Of a stretch of DNA of 64,000 bases, positions 22,613-32,026 are shown piece by piece. Below the pieces are notes generated by a model, which did not search any database, was not told the DNA's origin, and was given only the letters and a program-made list of their open reading frames with translations. Position 1 is the stretch's first letter; every line of letters begins with the position of its first letter. This stretch comes from Snodgrassella alvi (GTDB taxonomy: Bacteria > Pseudomonadota > Gammaproteobacteria > Burkholderiales > Neisseriaceae): contig NZ_CP160328.2 in NCBI RefSeq assembly GCF_040741455.2, forward strand, positions 1,801,701 through 1,865,700, read 5' to 3'. A program made the position numbers and the translations under genes.

Positions 22613-23275
22613 ATGATTAATGTAAATGGTATTAATATCAATTATAAAAAATCAGGAAGTGGGGAGGCTTTAATACTATTGCATGGGAACGGTGAAGATC
22701 ACAGTATTTTTGCTCCACTGATTCAAAAATTTCACCATGATTATACCGTGTATGCAGTGGATAGCCGTAATCATGGTTTAAGTGAAAAAACTGCTATCTA
22801 TGATTATAAAGTGATGGCAGATGATATTTATGCATTGATTATGGCTTTGGCCATTGATCCGGTTAATATTATTGGCTTTAGTGATGGTGCAATTATTTCT
22901 TTATTACTTGCTCTACACGATCAGTCTGTGATTTCCAAGATGGCATTATTAGGAGTGAATCTTTCGCCTGCGGATTTTAATGCTGAAACTTTTGAGTTTA
23001 TGCAGCAGTACTATGAACAAACAGGTGATCCGTTATATAAAATGATGTTGGAGCAGCCACATATTGATATATCTTCTCTGAAGGATGTCACTGTGCCAGC
23101 TTTTGTGATTGGGGCGGAAAATGATATTTATCATCCTGAGGTATTTAGCTCAATTGCTGAAGCTTTGCCCCATTCCAAATTAAAAGTTGTGCCAGATCAT
23201 GATCATGGCAGCTATATCATCAATAATGATTTATTGTATTCTGAACTTGCTGATTTTTTTAGTAATTCAGTATAA
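22613..23275 (+). CDS. Alpha/beta hydrolase
   Basis: A 220-residue single-domain cytoplasmic alpha/beta hydrolase. The oxyanion motif LLHGNG is at 22-27, the nucleophile elbow GFSDG places Ser at residue 90, the acid is in GAENDIYHP, and the catalytic His in DHDHGSYI. The complete triad suggests an active esterase/lipase-like enzyme, but the substrate cannot be told. There is no signal peptide. It stands alone, with A/T-rich flanks and an 890-bp gap downstream. Confidence 0.85.
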   Translation: MINVNGININYKKSGSGEALILLHGNGEDHSIFAPLIQKFHHDYTVYAVDSRNHGLSEKTAIYDYKVMADDIYALIMALAIDPVNIIGFSDGAIISLLLALHDQSVISKMALLGVNLSPADFNAETFEFMQQYYEQTGDPLYKMMLEQPHIDISSLKDVTVPAFVIGAENDIYHPEVFSSIAEALPHSKLKVVPDHDHGSYIINNDLLYSELADFFSNSV

Positions 23276-24168
23276 AACCAATTTTATAAATGTGTTGTAA
23301 CATTCCTGTAAGTCAGTTTTATTGCACCTTCATGCCAAATGATAACGCTTGGATAGATGTGACAAAAAATGGTGGAGCATGAAACGGTACATAATGAAGA
23401 TAAATATTTATAAGATAAGAATAATTGCTTTGATTAACTTGGCAACCTAGTATGAAATTTTCTATATGCCTGGGTGTAAAACTGGGCGGTGATAAGCGTA
23501 GTAAAAGTCTATAAGCATATAAAGCATGTCTGGAGTCGCAGTAAAACTTGCTTTAATTCGGATATAAGGGGAGCGACAAAAATAAGGATTTGCATAAGAA
23601 AATTGCCACTTCAGTTGAATAAATGCTTAGAAGAAAAAAATTGTGTTTTCATGCGAAAATCATTTTTCTGTAAGAATTCGTACGGTCATAAATTGATTAA
23701 TTTTTCTTAGGGGAAAAAATAGATAATTTATCAGGTTTCTGTCTGCTAAATTATTTATTATTTTGGTTTATGAATGTGAGGTAGAACCATAAAAAACTAA
23801 AATATTCCATTCATTAATATTTAATAATTTTTTAAGAAGTTGCTTCGATGGCCAGTAATTTTATTTCTCTCTAAACCATATTATGCATAATCTATTCTGG
23901 CAAGTTTGCAACTAAAGAGTCATTTTGGATAGTGAGTGCCACGGGTGATTGATGCCATCACAAAATCCGTTATGGTAGCAGTTAAATTGCTTCAGGATGT
24001 GCGTAGTAAATTGCTGTTGGAGGAATGTTCATGTAGATCGTTTACACGAAACCCAGTGTGGATTTGAATGTTGGTGTACTTAAATGTACCTAATTAAGAC
24101 CTCACTGATTTGAAAGTGAGCTTTTTGATTTAAACTCTAAGCAGCTATCATCTGTGGGCTGATATTGT
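23276..24168. other. 890-bp intergenic region with possible small RNA at its right end
   Basis: No recognisable protein. A 73-codon open frame at 23489-23710 has no homology that I can see and an unconvincing start. The right end carries a terminator-like hairpin at 24101-24126 on the plus strand although no plus-strand gene precedes it, which could mark an untranslated RNA. Confidence 0.5.
24101..24126 (+). terminator. Orphan plus-strand terminator-like hairpin
   Basis: CTCACT at 24101-24106 and AGTGAG at 24115-24120, followed by CTTTTT. The nearest plus-strand gene ends 830 bp upstream. It may end a small RNA, or serve no plus-strand transcript at all. Confidence 0.5.
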
Positions 24169-24813
24169 TCAGTCGTCGAAATCTTTTTTGCTGTATTGAG
24201 GACGCAATGCTAATAAATGGTTTAATAGCTCTGTTTTAAATTGTTCTTTGTCAGGCTGGAAATACATCGGTTTACCGATATTGACATCAATAAACAGCGG
24301 CAAGGGAATGCGATTTCCTTTTGCCATAATCTGTTCAGTGCCTTGCAGCCACACCGGAATAATTGGTACGTCAGGCATGGTGGCACTCAAATGCCATAAA
24401 CCTGATTTTAATGGCTGCATTTTGCCAGGTTCACCACGGGAGCCTTCTGGAAATAAAATCAGAATTTTGTTTTTGCGTAAGGCTTCTTCACAGCCTTGCA
24501 AGGGATTACCCTGACCGTTATTCTGGCGTGTAACCGGAATAATATTCAGTACATTGAGCGCAAACCATGCCATCCATTTATTGCTGAGAAAGTAATCTGC
24601 TGCAGCTGCTGGATGAATCTGACGCTGTTGCATGGGAGAGTACAGTGACATTAATGCAAACACATCCATGTGGCTATTGTGATTGGCAACGAGAATAGCC
24701 GGTCCTTGTTTAGGCAGATTCTGGTGCTGGTGGATACGTAAACCCAGCCATAAACGCATAACTGGCCATACGATGCATAGGGCAAATAATGGTTTGAGTA
24801 ATGATTTCAGCAT
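24169..24813 (-). CDS. Lysophospholipid acyltransferase family protein (PlsC-like)
   Basis: A 214-residue membrane-associated acyltransferase. The catalytic motif NHNSHMD gives H45-x4-D50; FPEGSRGEPG at 121-130 is the acceptor-phosphate-binding block. One N-terminal membrane helix is likely. It is the last gene of a cassette after a CdsA-like and a CDP-alcohol phosphatidyltransferase gene (3-nt gap), which suggests it makes or remodels the phosphatidate used by its neighbours rather than being the housekeeping PlsC. The substrate is inferred only from context. Confidence 0.85.
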   Translation of the reverse strand: MLKSLLKPLFALCIVWPVMRLWLGLRIHQHQNLPKQGPAILVANHNSHMDVFALMSLYSPMQQRQIHPAAAADYFLSNKWMAWFALNVLNIIPVTRQNNGQGNPLQGCEEALRKNKILILFPEGSRGEPGKMQPLKSGLWHLSATMPDVPIIPVWLQGTEQIMAKGNRIPLPLFIDVNIGKPMYFQPDKEQFKTELLNHLLALRPQYSKKDFDD

Positions 24814-24816
24814 GGC

Positions 24817-25731
24817 TTAGTAGTAAAAGTATCGGACAAAATGAAAAAATACTGGTGCGGTAAATATCAATGAATCAAGGCGGTCAAGGATGCCGCCGTG
24901 CCCTGGTAGTAGTGTGCCACTGTCTTTGATACCGATATCACGTTTGATGGCTGACATCACAATGTCTCCACAAAAGCCACTGACACTGATAATCAATCCA
25001 GCCAGTATGGCCATACTCCAGTTCAAAGGCGTCAGTATAGGGCCTAATAACATGGCTGCTATAGTGGTGCTACCTATTCCGCCAAGCAAACCGGCCAGTG
25101 TTTTGTTCGGACTGACTTTAGGAGTAATTTTGATTTTCCCAAGTGATTTTCCCCATAGGTATTGGGTAATATCGTTGAATTCTGTCAGTCCAACGAGAAA
25201 CAGGACTAATAAAGCTCCAGTTTGCTGCTTATCATTGGGTAATACTAGCAGACAGGCAACATGGCTGAAAGCAAATACTGTCGTCATTAACCCCCATTGC
25301 AGCTGAGAAACGGTACGCAAAAAATGTCTGGTATCGCCAGCAATAACCATACGAGCTGGTAAAAATAGAAACATATATACTGGTATGAATACGATAAACA
25401 ATCCGTACCAGTCGATACCGATTAACCAGTAGTTAATCGGAATGGTAATAAACATCCATAATATGGGCATTCTGTCTGCATGGCGGGCGGGAACCAGAGT
25501 TAAATATTCTTTTAAAGCTATAAAGCTCACTAAAGCAAAAAAACTTAATCCAAGCCAGCAGGGGCTGATCAGTGCTAGTGAAAACAAAATAACAATTACC
25601 CACCATGTGCGGATACGCAGGGTAAGTTCGCGCCAATCTTTATTTTTTTGCAGGCAAACTAGTAATCCGTTGATTATCGTTGCCAACAGTAAAAGGCTGA
25701 AGATAACCAATAGGGATTTTTGTAGCAGCAT
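24817..25731 (-). CDS. ynbB: CdsA-like phosphatidate cytidylyltransferase (YnbB type)
   Basis: A polytopic inner-membrane enzyme expected to make CDP-diacylglycerol from phosphatidate and CTP. 304 residues from ATG 25731, chosen because GGAGG precedes it by 8 nt (inside the end of the upstream gene); an in-frame ATG at 25746 lacks this. The CDS signature is at the C-terminus: GDIVMSAIKRDIGIKDSG, then LLPGHGGILDRLDS. The mid-protein LTEFNDITQYLWGKSLGK also fits. The sequence resembles E. coli YnbB, the CdsA paralogue encoded after ynbA; the same order occurs here. Confidence 0.86.
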   Translation of the reverse strand: MLLQKSLLVIFSLLLLATIINGLLVCLQKNKDWRELTLRIRTWWVIVILFSLALISPCWLGLSFFALVSFIALKEYLTLVPARHADRMPILWMFITIPINYWLIGIDWYGLFIVFIPVYMFLFLPARMVIAGDTRHFLRTVSQLQWGLMTTVFAFSHVACLLVLPNDKQQTGALLVLFLVGLTEFNDITQYLWGKSLGKIKITPKVSPNKTLAGLLGGIGSTTIAAMLLGPILTPLNWSMAILAGLIISVSGFCGDIVMSAIKRDIGIKDSGTLLPGHGGILDRLDSLIFTAPVFFHFVRYFYY

Positions 25732-25732
25732 A

Positions 25733-26332
25733 TTAACGGCCTCCATGTATGGCGCTGCGACAACGGTTAATGCAAGTCCAAATCAATAAGAGGATAGAGG
25801 CACACCAGATGAAATTATTCCAAATTGTTAAATTTGGCCAGATAGCTATCAGTAAAGACCAGCTACCAAAAATCAGCGCACGGTCACTTTTTCCCATCGG
25901 GCCAGCATAGCTGCGAATGCCGTTAATGGTTTGCGCGAGAATGCCACTGAATTCAGTTAAGGCTGCACAGAACAGCATAACCAGTACGGTGGCTGTATTG
26001 CTGTGGGGTAATAATATAAATGGTAAATACAGCGCAATATCAGATAATACATCGCCAAGCTCGTTTAATACCGCACCAAGCCGGCTTTGTTGATTACATT
26101 CGCGTGCCAGCATACCATCCAGTGCATTTAACGCCATGCGGATAAACAAAGTAATCGGCAACAGCCAAAATAATTTTGGATAAGGAAACAGAGCGAGGAT
26201 GGCACCTATTAAAACTGAAAGGCCGATAGCAGTTAGCGTAATGTGGTTGGCTGTAATGCCTTTTCTGTACAGCCAAAACATTAGTGGACGTAGCAATTTT
26301 TGAAAAGCAGGTTTGATGCTATAGAGAGTCAT
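25733..26332 (-). CDS. ynbA: CDP-alcohol phosphatidyltransferase family protein (YnbA type)
   Basis: A 199-residue polytopic membrane protein with the CDP-alcohol phosphatidyltransferase motif DGMLAR at 72-77, G86, D94 and D98. Two positions that are Asp in the canonical D-x2-DG-x2-AR-x8-G-x3-D-x3-D signature are Asn here (N69, N90). From memory E. coli YnbA shows nearly the same stretch (ALNALDGMLARECNQQ), so this looks like a family trait. First gene of a ynbA-ynbB-plsC-like operon. The acceptor alcohol, hence the lipid made, is unknown. Confidence 0.86.
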   Translation of the reverse strand: MTLYSIKPAFQKLLRPLMFWLYRKGITANHITLTAIGLSVLIGAILALFPYPKLFWLLPITLFIRMALNALDGMLARECNQQSRLGAVLNELGDVLSDIALYLPFILLPHSNTATVLVMLFCAALTEFSGILAQTINGIRSYAGPMGKSDRALIFGSWSLLIAIWPNLTIWNNFIWCASILLLIWTCINRCRSAIHGGR

Positions 26333-26472
26333 GCTTGTGCAGATAAGTTTTGTAATCTTTATATTATAAAATGTATTTAAATTTAATGTTATGTTGTTTA
26401 AGAATGGAATTTGTTTTCAGGCTGATAAAAATGGTGCTACGATTCTGTATCGTGGCAAATAACAATAAAATA

Positions 26473-26509
26473 GATAACCGGTAATACTTGTAAAGTATTA
26501 CCGGTTATC
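26473..26509 (-). terminator. Terminator after the metQ-like gene
   Basis: A perfect 15-bp stem, GATAACCGGTAATAC at 26473-26487 and its complement at 26495-26509, loop of 7 nt, followed on the minus strand by TATTTTATTGTT. Confidence 0.88.
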
Positions 26510-26536
26510 CTCAGAAAAGAAGTATTATCAGGCAGC

Positions 26537-27370
26537 TTACTCAGCCTGTGGCATTACCCACATTTGGTTCTGATTGTATTTCTGCATAAATTGTTTAAAT
26601 TCATCTGACTGATAAGCTGCTTTTAAATCTTTTGCCCATTGAGTGTCTTTGTTTTTTTCATTGATGGTGACCACCATTTCCATTTCCGGAATCACCTTTT
26701 CACGCAGAACAGCTTTTTTCGGATCCAGTTTGGACTGATAGGCAATGCCCCCTGAGGCGAACCCGAAGTCCACTTCATTTAATGTGCGCGGAATCATAAC
26801 TGAATCAATTTCTTTGATTTTTAGTAGTTTAGGATTGCTGGCAATGTCTCGTGTGGTTGCGAGTATTGGATTGGTGTTGGGTTTTAACTGAATTAAGTGG
26901 TTATCGGTCAGAATACGTAACGCACGTGAGGTATTAGCCGGATCGCTTGGAATCAGTACGCTGGCACCGTTGGGGGCCTGTTGGATGGAGGTGTATTTAT
27001 TTGAATAAATGGCAGCTGGTACGGTTGGAATATGCACTAGCGGATATAGATGTGTGCCTTTTTCACGGTTGAAAACATTCAGATAGGCAGTATGCTGATC
27101 CAGATTGAAATCAACCTGTCCATTATTTACAGATTGATTATTCACTTCCAGCGTGGAAAAATTCAGGGTTTTAATCTTATAACCCTGTTTTTCCAGAATT
27201 GGCTTAACGCCTTGCTCAAAGATGGTGGTGTAGGGCATGGCGGATGCACCGAACACGAGTTCTTTTTTAGTAGCCGTTGCGGCGGATGCGTTATCCTGTT
27301 GTGTTTTGGAGCAGGCTATCAAGCCTGTGGCTACCAGACAGGTTATAACAAGATAAATAATTTTGTTCAT
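26537..27370 (-). CDS. metQ: MetQ/NlpA-family substrate-binding lipoprotein
   Basis: A 277-residue lipoprotein: signal peptide with lipobox GLIACSK (Cys about residue 20), followed by the NlpA/MetQ domain (KELVFGASAMPYTTIFEQGVK, VDFNLDQHTAYLNVFN, VHIPTVPAAIYSNKY, IPSDPANTSRALRIL). Family members deliver D/L-methionine to the MetNI ABC transporter. No metN or metI lies beside it, so it is either an orphan binding protein using a transporter encoded elsewhere, or a relative with another ligand. The ligand assignment is family-level only. Confidence 0.85.
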   Translation of the reverse strand: MNKIIYLVITCLVATGLIACSKTQQDNASAATATKKELVFGASAMPYTTIFEQGVKPILEKQGYKIKTLNFSTLEVNNQSVNNGQVDFNLDQHTAYLNVFNREKGTHLYPLVHIPTVPAAIYSNKYTSIQQAPNGASVLIPSDPANTSRALRILTDNHLIQLKPNTNPILATTRDIASNPKLLKIKEIDSVMIPRTLNEVDFGFASGGIAYQSKLDPKKAVLREKVIPEMEMVVTINEKNKDTQWAKDLKAAYQSDEFKQFMQKYNQNQMWVMPQAE

Positions 27371-27501
27371 GATGGACCTGCTGAAATTTAATATGGAATA
27401 TCAGTATATAATTGGAATTACGTTGCGAATATACTGATTTTAAATAACTTTACTACTAAATAGAATAAGTGTTTATGCTATTTGCTTTTGTCTGACCAGT
27501 T

Positions 27502-29634
27502 ATGCTCACAGATTTAGAAAAGAACGCGATACGCGAACATTACCAGAATATCGCCAAAAGTCTGCCTAATTTCCGGCCACGTCAGGCACAACGGGAGATG
27601 GTGGCCGCGATTGCCAATGCATTTTCACGCACTCAACAGCAGGAGGATGGTGGAGAAGCACCACAGCGCAATGGGGAATCAATTGTGGTGGTGGAGGGGC
27701 CTACAGGTGTAGGCAAAAGTCTGGCCTACCTGTTGGCCGGCGGGATTATGGCGCAGACCCGCGGCAAAATTCTGGTGGTCAGCAGTGCTACTGTGGCTTT
27801 ACAGGAGCAGCTGGTAGGGCGTGATTTACCCTTTGTGGTCAGACACAGTGGTCTGAATCTCAGCTTTGCACTCGCCAAAGGGCGTGGTCGCTATTTGTGT
27901 CCCTATAAACTGTATCAATTAACCCAATTGAACGCACAGGATAGTTTACAAGGGTTCGAACCACAGCAGGCGTTGTGGGACCGGAAACCTAAAAGTGAGG
28001 AGCTGGCGGTATTACGTGATATGGCCGACCAGTTTGCTGACCGTACTTTTAATGGAGATCGAGATACGTGGCCGCAACAGATTGATGATGGTCTGTGGCA
28101 GAAAGTTACCAATGACCGCCACGGCTGTTTGAAAGCTGGGTGTCCCAATCGACCGGAGTGTCCGTTTTTTTTGGCGCGAGAAACGCTGGAAACTGTAAAT
28201 GTGGTGGTGGCTAACCATGATTTATTGTTGGCTGATATCGGTATGGGCGGTGGCGTTATTTTGCCATCACCTTCCAATAGCTTTTATTGTATAGATGAGG
28301 CGCACCATTTGCCACACAAAGCTTTGCAGCAGTTTGCGGCTGAACACAGCTTGAATCAAGCATTATGGTTTTTAGAACGCACTGGTAATGTTGTGGATAA
28401 AGTAGCTGGTGTGCTGGATAAAAGTGAACTTGCTGTAATGGCTACAGAGGCAGCCTCCGCTTTGCAGGAAAATTTGCAGGAATGGATGATGCATTTGGCT
28501 GATGAACCCAGCCTGGCAGCACAAGATGGCCATGATGAAAGTAGCTGGTTGTGGCCGGATGGCGTCATCCCAGCTACATTGAAAATATTGGTTGATAATA
28601 CCGCTTTGGCCGCACGCATGCTGCTTAAACACATCAATAGTCTGAATGAGGCTCTATCGGCCGCACGACGTGATAAAAATCAGGACAGCAGTTTGCTTGA
28701 CCGGCTTAGCGGTGATCTGGGTATGTTGCTGGCGCGTATAGAGCAAGTGGTTGATGTTTGGGATTTACTCGCAACTGAAAATGTTGAAGAGGAAGCACCG
28801 CTGGCTAAATGGATTACCCGAACGAGTAAAGATAAAGTTGATTACAGTTTTAATGCTTCTCCGATTACCAGTGCCGGCAAACTGGCCAGTGGTCTATGGC
28901 GACGTGCGGCAGGCGCTTTACTGACCTCGGCAACGTTACGCTCGTTGGGTACTTTTGATTTGCTGCTAAAACAAACTGGCCTTAATTGGTTAACAGATAC
29001 CACTATGCTGGCACTAGATAGCCCGTTTCATTTTGCCGAGCAAGGGGAGCTGTATATACCTGCACTGACTGCCAGTCCGAAAGATGCAGCTGCTCATACC
29101 AGCGAAATTGTACAGTGGCTTCCAAAACTGATTAATGAAAACGAAGCCATTGGAACGTTGGTTCTGTTTTCTTCCCGCCGGCAGATGCAAGAAGTGGCAT
29201 TGAAATTACCCGACAGCCATTTACCTTTGTTACTGGTGCAGGGAGAACTACCTAAGCAAGTTCTCTTGCAGCGCCATCATCAGGCTATTACCGATGGAAA
29301 ACCCAGCATTATATTTGGACTCGACAGTTTTGCTGAAGGGTTAGATTTACCGGGTGAAATGTGTGTACAGGTGATCATTGCTAAGTTGCCCTTTGCGATG
29401 CCGGATAATCCGATTGAAAAAACCCGTAATCAATGGATAGAAGCTCGTGGCGGCAATCCTTTTATGGAAATTACCGTGCCTGAAGCCAGCATTAAGCTGA
29501 TACAGGCCGTTGGACGGCTGATTCGTACCGAAACAGATTATGGCCGTGTGACTATTCTGGATAACCGTATTCTGACAGCGCGCTATGGCAAGCAATTACT
29601 GGCATGTTTGCCGCCCTTCAGGCGCATTGGTTAG
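27502..29634 (+). CDS. dinG: ATP-dependent DNA helicase DinG
   Basis: A 710-residue superfamily-2, XPD-like 5'-3' helicase thought to resolve R-loops and unusual DNA structures. Walker A EGPTGVGKS, the iron-sulfur cluster cysteines (HGCLKAGCPNRPECPF, with the cluster's other Cys at RYLCPYK), the DEAH box CIDEAHHLPH, and motif VI QAVGRLIRTETDYGR are all present. Full length. It follows a divergent intergenic region shared with metQ and has its own hairpin downstream. Confidence 0.95.
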   Translation: MLTDLEKNAIREHYQNIAKSLPNFRPRQAQREMVAAIANAFSRTQQQEDGGEAPQRNGESIVVVEGPTGVGKSLAYLLAGGIMAQTRGKILVVSSATVALQEQLVGRDLPFVVRHSGLNLSFALAKGRGRYLCPYKLYQLTQLNAQDSLQGFEPQQALWDRKPKSEELAVLRDMADQFADRTFNGDRDTWPQQIDDGLWQKVTNDRHGCLKAGCPNRPECPFFLARETLETVNVVVANHDLLLADIGMGGGVILPSPSNSFYCIDEAHHLPHKALQQFAAEHSLNQALWFLERTGNVVDKVAGVLDKSELAVMATEAASALQENLQEWMMHLADEPSLAAQDGHDESSWLWPDGVIPATLKILVDNTALAARMLLKHINSLNEALSAARRDKNQDSSLLDRLSGDLGMLLARIEQVVDVWDLLATENVEEEAPLAKWITRTSKDKVDYSFNASPITSAGKLASGLWRRAAGALLTSATLRSLGTFDLLLKQTGLNWLTDTTMLALDSPFHFAEQGELYIPALTASPKDAAAHTSEIVQWLPKLINENEAIGTLVLFSSRRQMQEVALKLPDSHLPLLLVQGELPKQVLLQRHHQAITDGKPSIIFGLDSFAEGLDLPGEMCVQVIIAKLPFAMPDNPIEKTRNQWIEARGGNPFMEITVPEASIKLIQAVGRLIRTETDYGRVTILDNRILTARYGKQLLACLPPFRRIG

Positions 29635-29635
29635 A

Positions 29636-29665
29636 CAGGCTGGCAAGCGTGAAAAGCACAGCCTG
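29636..29665 (+). terminator. Hairpin after dinG
   Basis: CAGGCTG at 29636-29642 and CAGCCTG at 29659-29665. The T-tract is poor, so this is a weak terminator candidate. Confidence 0.5.
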
Positions 29666-29777
29666 CCTATGTTACTGAGGATAGAGAGATTGTTGTATGA
29701 CCAAGCTTAGCAATTGACAATCACTTGATTAATCTTTAATATTAGAAGCTTTCGTATATTTATCTGGATTAGCTCCT

Positions 29778-30206
29778 ATGAAAACCTTTTCAGCTAAGCC
29801 GCATGAGGTGAAGCGCGATTGGTATGTGGTTGATGCTCAAGACAAAGTTCTGGGTCGTCTGGCTGCTGAAATCGCTCGCCGTCTGCGTGGCAAACATAAG
29901 CCAGAATACACGCCACATGTTGATACTGGCGATTACATCATTGTAATCAATGCTGACAAACTGCGTGTAACTGGTCAGAAACAGACTGACAAAAAATACT
30001 ATCGCCACTCAGGCTTCCCGGGTGGTATCTACGAGCGTACTTTTGCAGAAATGCAAAACCAGTTCCCTGGCCGTGCGCTGGAAAAAGCCGTTAAAGGTAT
30101 GTTGCCTAAAGGTCCGTTGGGCTACGCTATGATTAAAAAACTGAAAGTATATGCAACTTCAGAACATGGCCATGCTGCTCAACAACCTAAAGTTTTGGAA
30201 ATCTAA
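29778..30206 (+). CDS. rplM: 50S ribosomal protein L13
   Basis: Large-subunit assembly protein that binds 23S rRNA early. 142 residues: [20 protein letters not shown], then [33 protein letters not shown] and the basic YRHSGFPGG region, all characteristic. First gene of the conserved rplM-rpsI pair, 9 nt upstream of rpsI. Confidence 0.99.
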   Translation: MKTFSAKPHEVKRDWYVVDAQDKVLGRLAAEIARRLRGKHKPEYTPHVDTGDYIIVINADKLRVTGQKQTDKKYYRHSGFPGGIYERTFAEMQNQFPGRALEKAVKGMLPKGPLGYAMIKKLKVYATSEHGHAAQQPKVLEI

Positions 30207-30215
30207 GGACACGCA

Positions 30216-30608
30216 ATGAACGGTAAATATTACTACGGCACGGGTCGCCGCAAAAGTTCAGTGGCTCGTGTTTTCCTGCAAAAAGGTAGCGGTCAGATTA
30301 TTGTGAATGGCCGTCCGCTGGATGAATTCTTTGGCCGTGAAACCGGCCGCATGATTGTACGTCAGCCATTAGTGTTGACCGAAAATCTAGAATCTTTCGA
30401 CATTAAAGTAAACGTTGTAGGCGGCGGTGAAACTGGCCAGTCTGGTGCGATTCGTCACGGTATTACCCGTGCATTGATTGACTACGATGCAGCGCTGAAA
30501 CCAACTCTGTCTGCTGCTGGTCTGGTTACTCGTGATGCACGTGAAGTTGAACGTAAAAAATTCGGTCTGCGCAAAGCACGCCGTGCGAAACAGTTCTCAA
30601 AACGTTAA
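30216..30608 (+). CDS. rpsI: 30S ribosomal protein S9
   Basis: Small-subunit protein whose C-terminal tail reaches the P-site tRNA. 130 residues: [16 protein letters not shown] at the start and the invariant C-terminal [17 protein letters not shown]. Cotranscribed with rplM and followed by a strong terminator. Confidence 0.99.
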   Translation: MNGKYYYGTGRRKSSVARVFLQKGSGQIIVNGRPLDEFFGRETGRMIVRQPLVLTENLESFDIKVNVVGGGETGQSGAIRHGITRALIDYDAALKPTLSAAGLVTRDAREVERKKFGLRKARRAKQFSKR

Positions 30609-30643
30609 TTTGTATTGCCACTGCCAACACAGTTTACAAATAC

Positions 30644-30671
30644 AAAAAAAGAGCCGGATGGCTCTTTTTTT
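30644..30671 (+). terminator. Rho-independent terminator of rplM-rpsI
   Basis: AAAAAAAGAGCC at 30644-30655, loop GGAT, GGCTCTTTTTTT at 30660-30671: a 12-bp stem with a T7 tract. Confidence 0.95.
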
Positions 30672-32026
30672 GTTTAAATTTAATTAGTAATTAATGATTA
30701 CGTAAGGCACTATTTAGAGTAGACAGTTGACTGACACAATGGCGTAAGTTGCAGGTGATGATAAGTATACTGCTTGAGAATATATTATATTTCCTTTGTT
30801 GACTGAGTAAAGCGGCTTTATGTGGATTTCGATACTGTGCTAGTGGATTGTCGATTGATTGGCTAGTAGGTTGGGTTGAATACGAAGAGAGTAAGTAGTA
30901 TTAAAAAATCTTGGTGATAACCTTATATGCTGAGTATTATGCTTTTTAATGTTCTAATTCGATTGTGTATATTACATGATAATAATTTTAGAGGTTATTT
31001 TGATTAGGGTTATTTTGCTCTTATACAGACCGATGGGTATTTTGTTCATGATTTAAAGTGAATCTCTCTTATTGACAATATTAATTCAGTATTTTCAGAA
31101 ATACTTTCAATTTGCGGAATGAAAGTATGCGTTTTTCTTTTAGGTGAAATGCTATGCAAATAACGATCATGGGTAAATGCGCAGTTAGTAAAGCTACGAA
31201 ATTGTGACTGAAACTATACCCTATATAGATTTAAAATCTTTCCATCAAAAATAATTTTGTTTATCACAAGGATGATAGAAAATTAATCCACAACAGAAAA
31301 TCACAGTAATGAGGTGATAGATATTTTTGAGGTTTTATAATGTGAGCTAAAATATATCTATCAATTTAGTTTTCATTTCGCATATATTAGCGTCATCAGA
31401 TTAGAATATTAATTTTAGATTTTTGTGAATGCTTTTTATAATATATAAGATTGTGATTTTATAATTTTCTTAAAATAACTATATATAAATGTAATACTAT
31501 ATCTATATTTTTGGGCGGTATTAATTCATTAAAATTAAATAATTTAGCTTTAATGTCATTCTCTGAATAATTTATATTTGCTTATGTTTTGCAGATATAT
31601 GTGATGTATGAAATCCTATCAATATATTTGTAATTCATTTAATTTTTATACCATTGTTACTAAGATTAAAATATTGCTATAACTTGAGTATTATTGTTGT
31701 TCAGTAAATTAATAAAATATTTTATTTCTATAATAATAATCGTAAACATATGCTGGACAGGCAGTATTTTTAAGCTATGTCTTTATCTATTCAATATTGA
31801 TTTATTTAAGGAAGAATATTACTGCTAAAAGTGCCATTGTATAAAGCTTATTGATAATTAAAGGTGTTTAAAGCATATTTATATTCAGGATTATTTGAAC
31901 GTTATTCTAAGAAAAAAGGGGATAAAGTAGAATTTTTACTCAATCAATAATGTAATTGTCATTATTTTTTTAGGTCAACAATAAGCTATATCAGTTTTTA
32001 AAATTTATTTATATAAATAAATTTAC
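30672..32026. other. 1.35-kb AT-rich region without a recognisable gene
   Basis: No open frame of 60 codons or more on either strand and no recognised protein fragment, tRNA or known ncRNA. Base composition is far more A/T-rich than the surrounding genes, especially 31380-31990, with long A/T runs. It sits between the rpsI terminator and the 3' end of a convergent lpxL-type gene, so no promoters are required here. It may be decayed foreign DNA or hold undetected small RNAs. Confidence 0.6.

Noticed and set aside
23489-23710. 73-codon plus-strand frame in the 23.3-24.2 kb gap
   Set aside because: Cys/Lys-rich without family or convincing start; could be real but not supportable.
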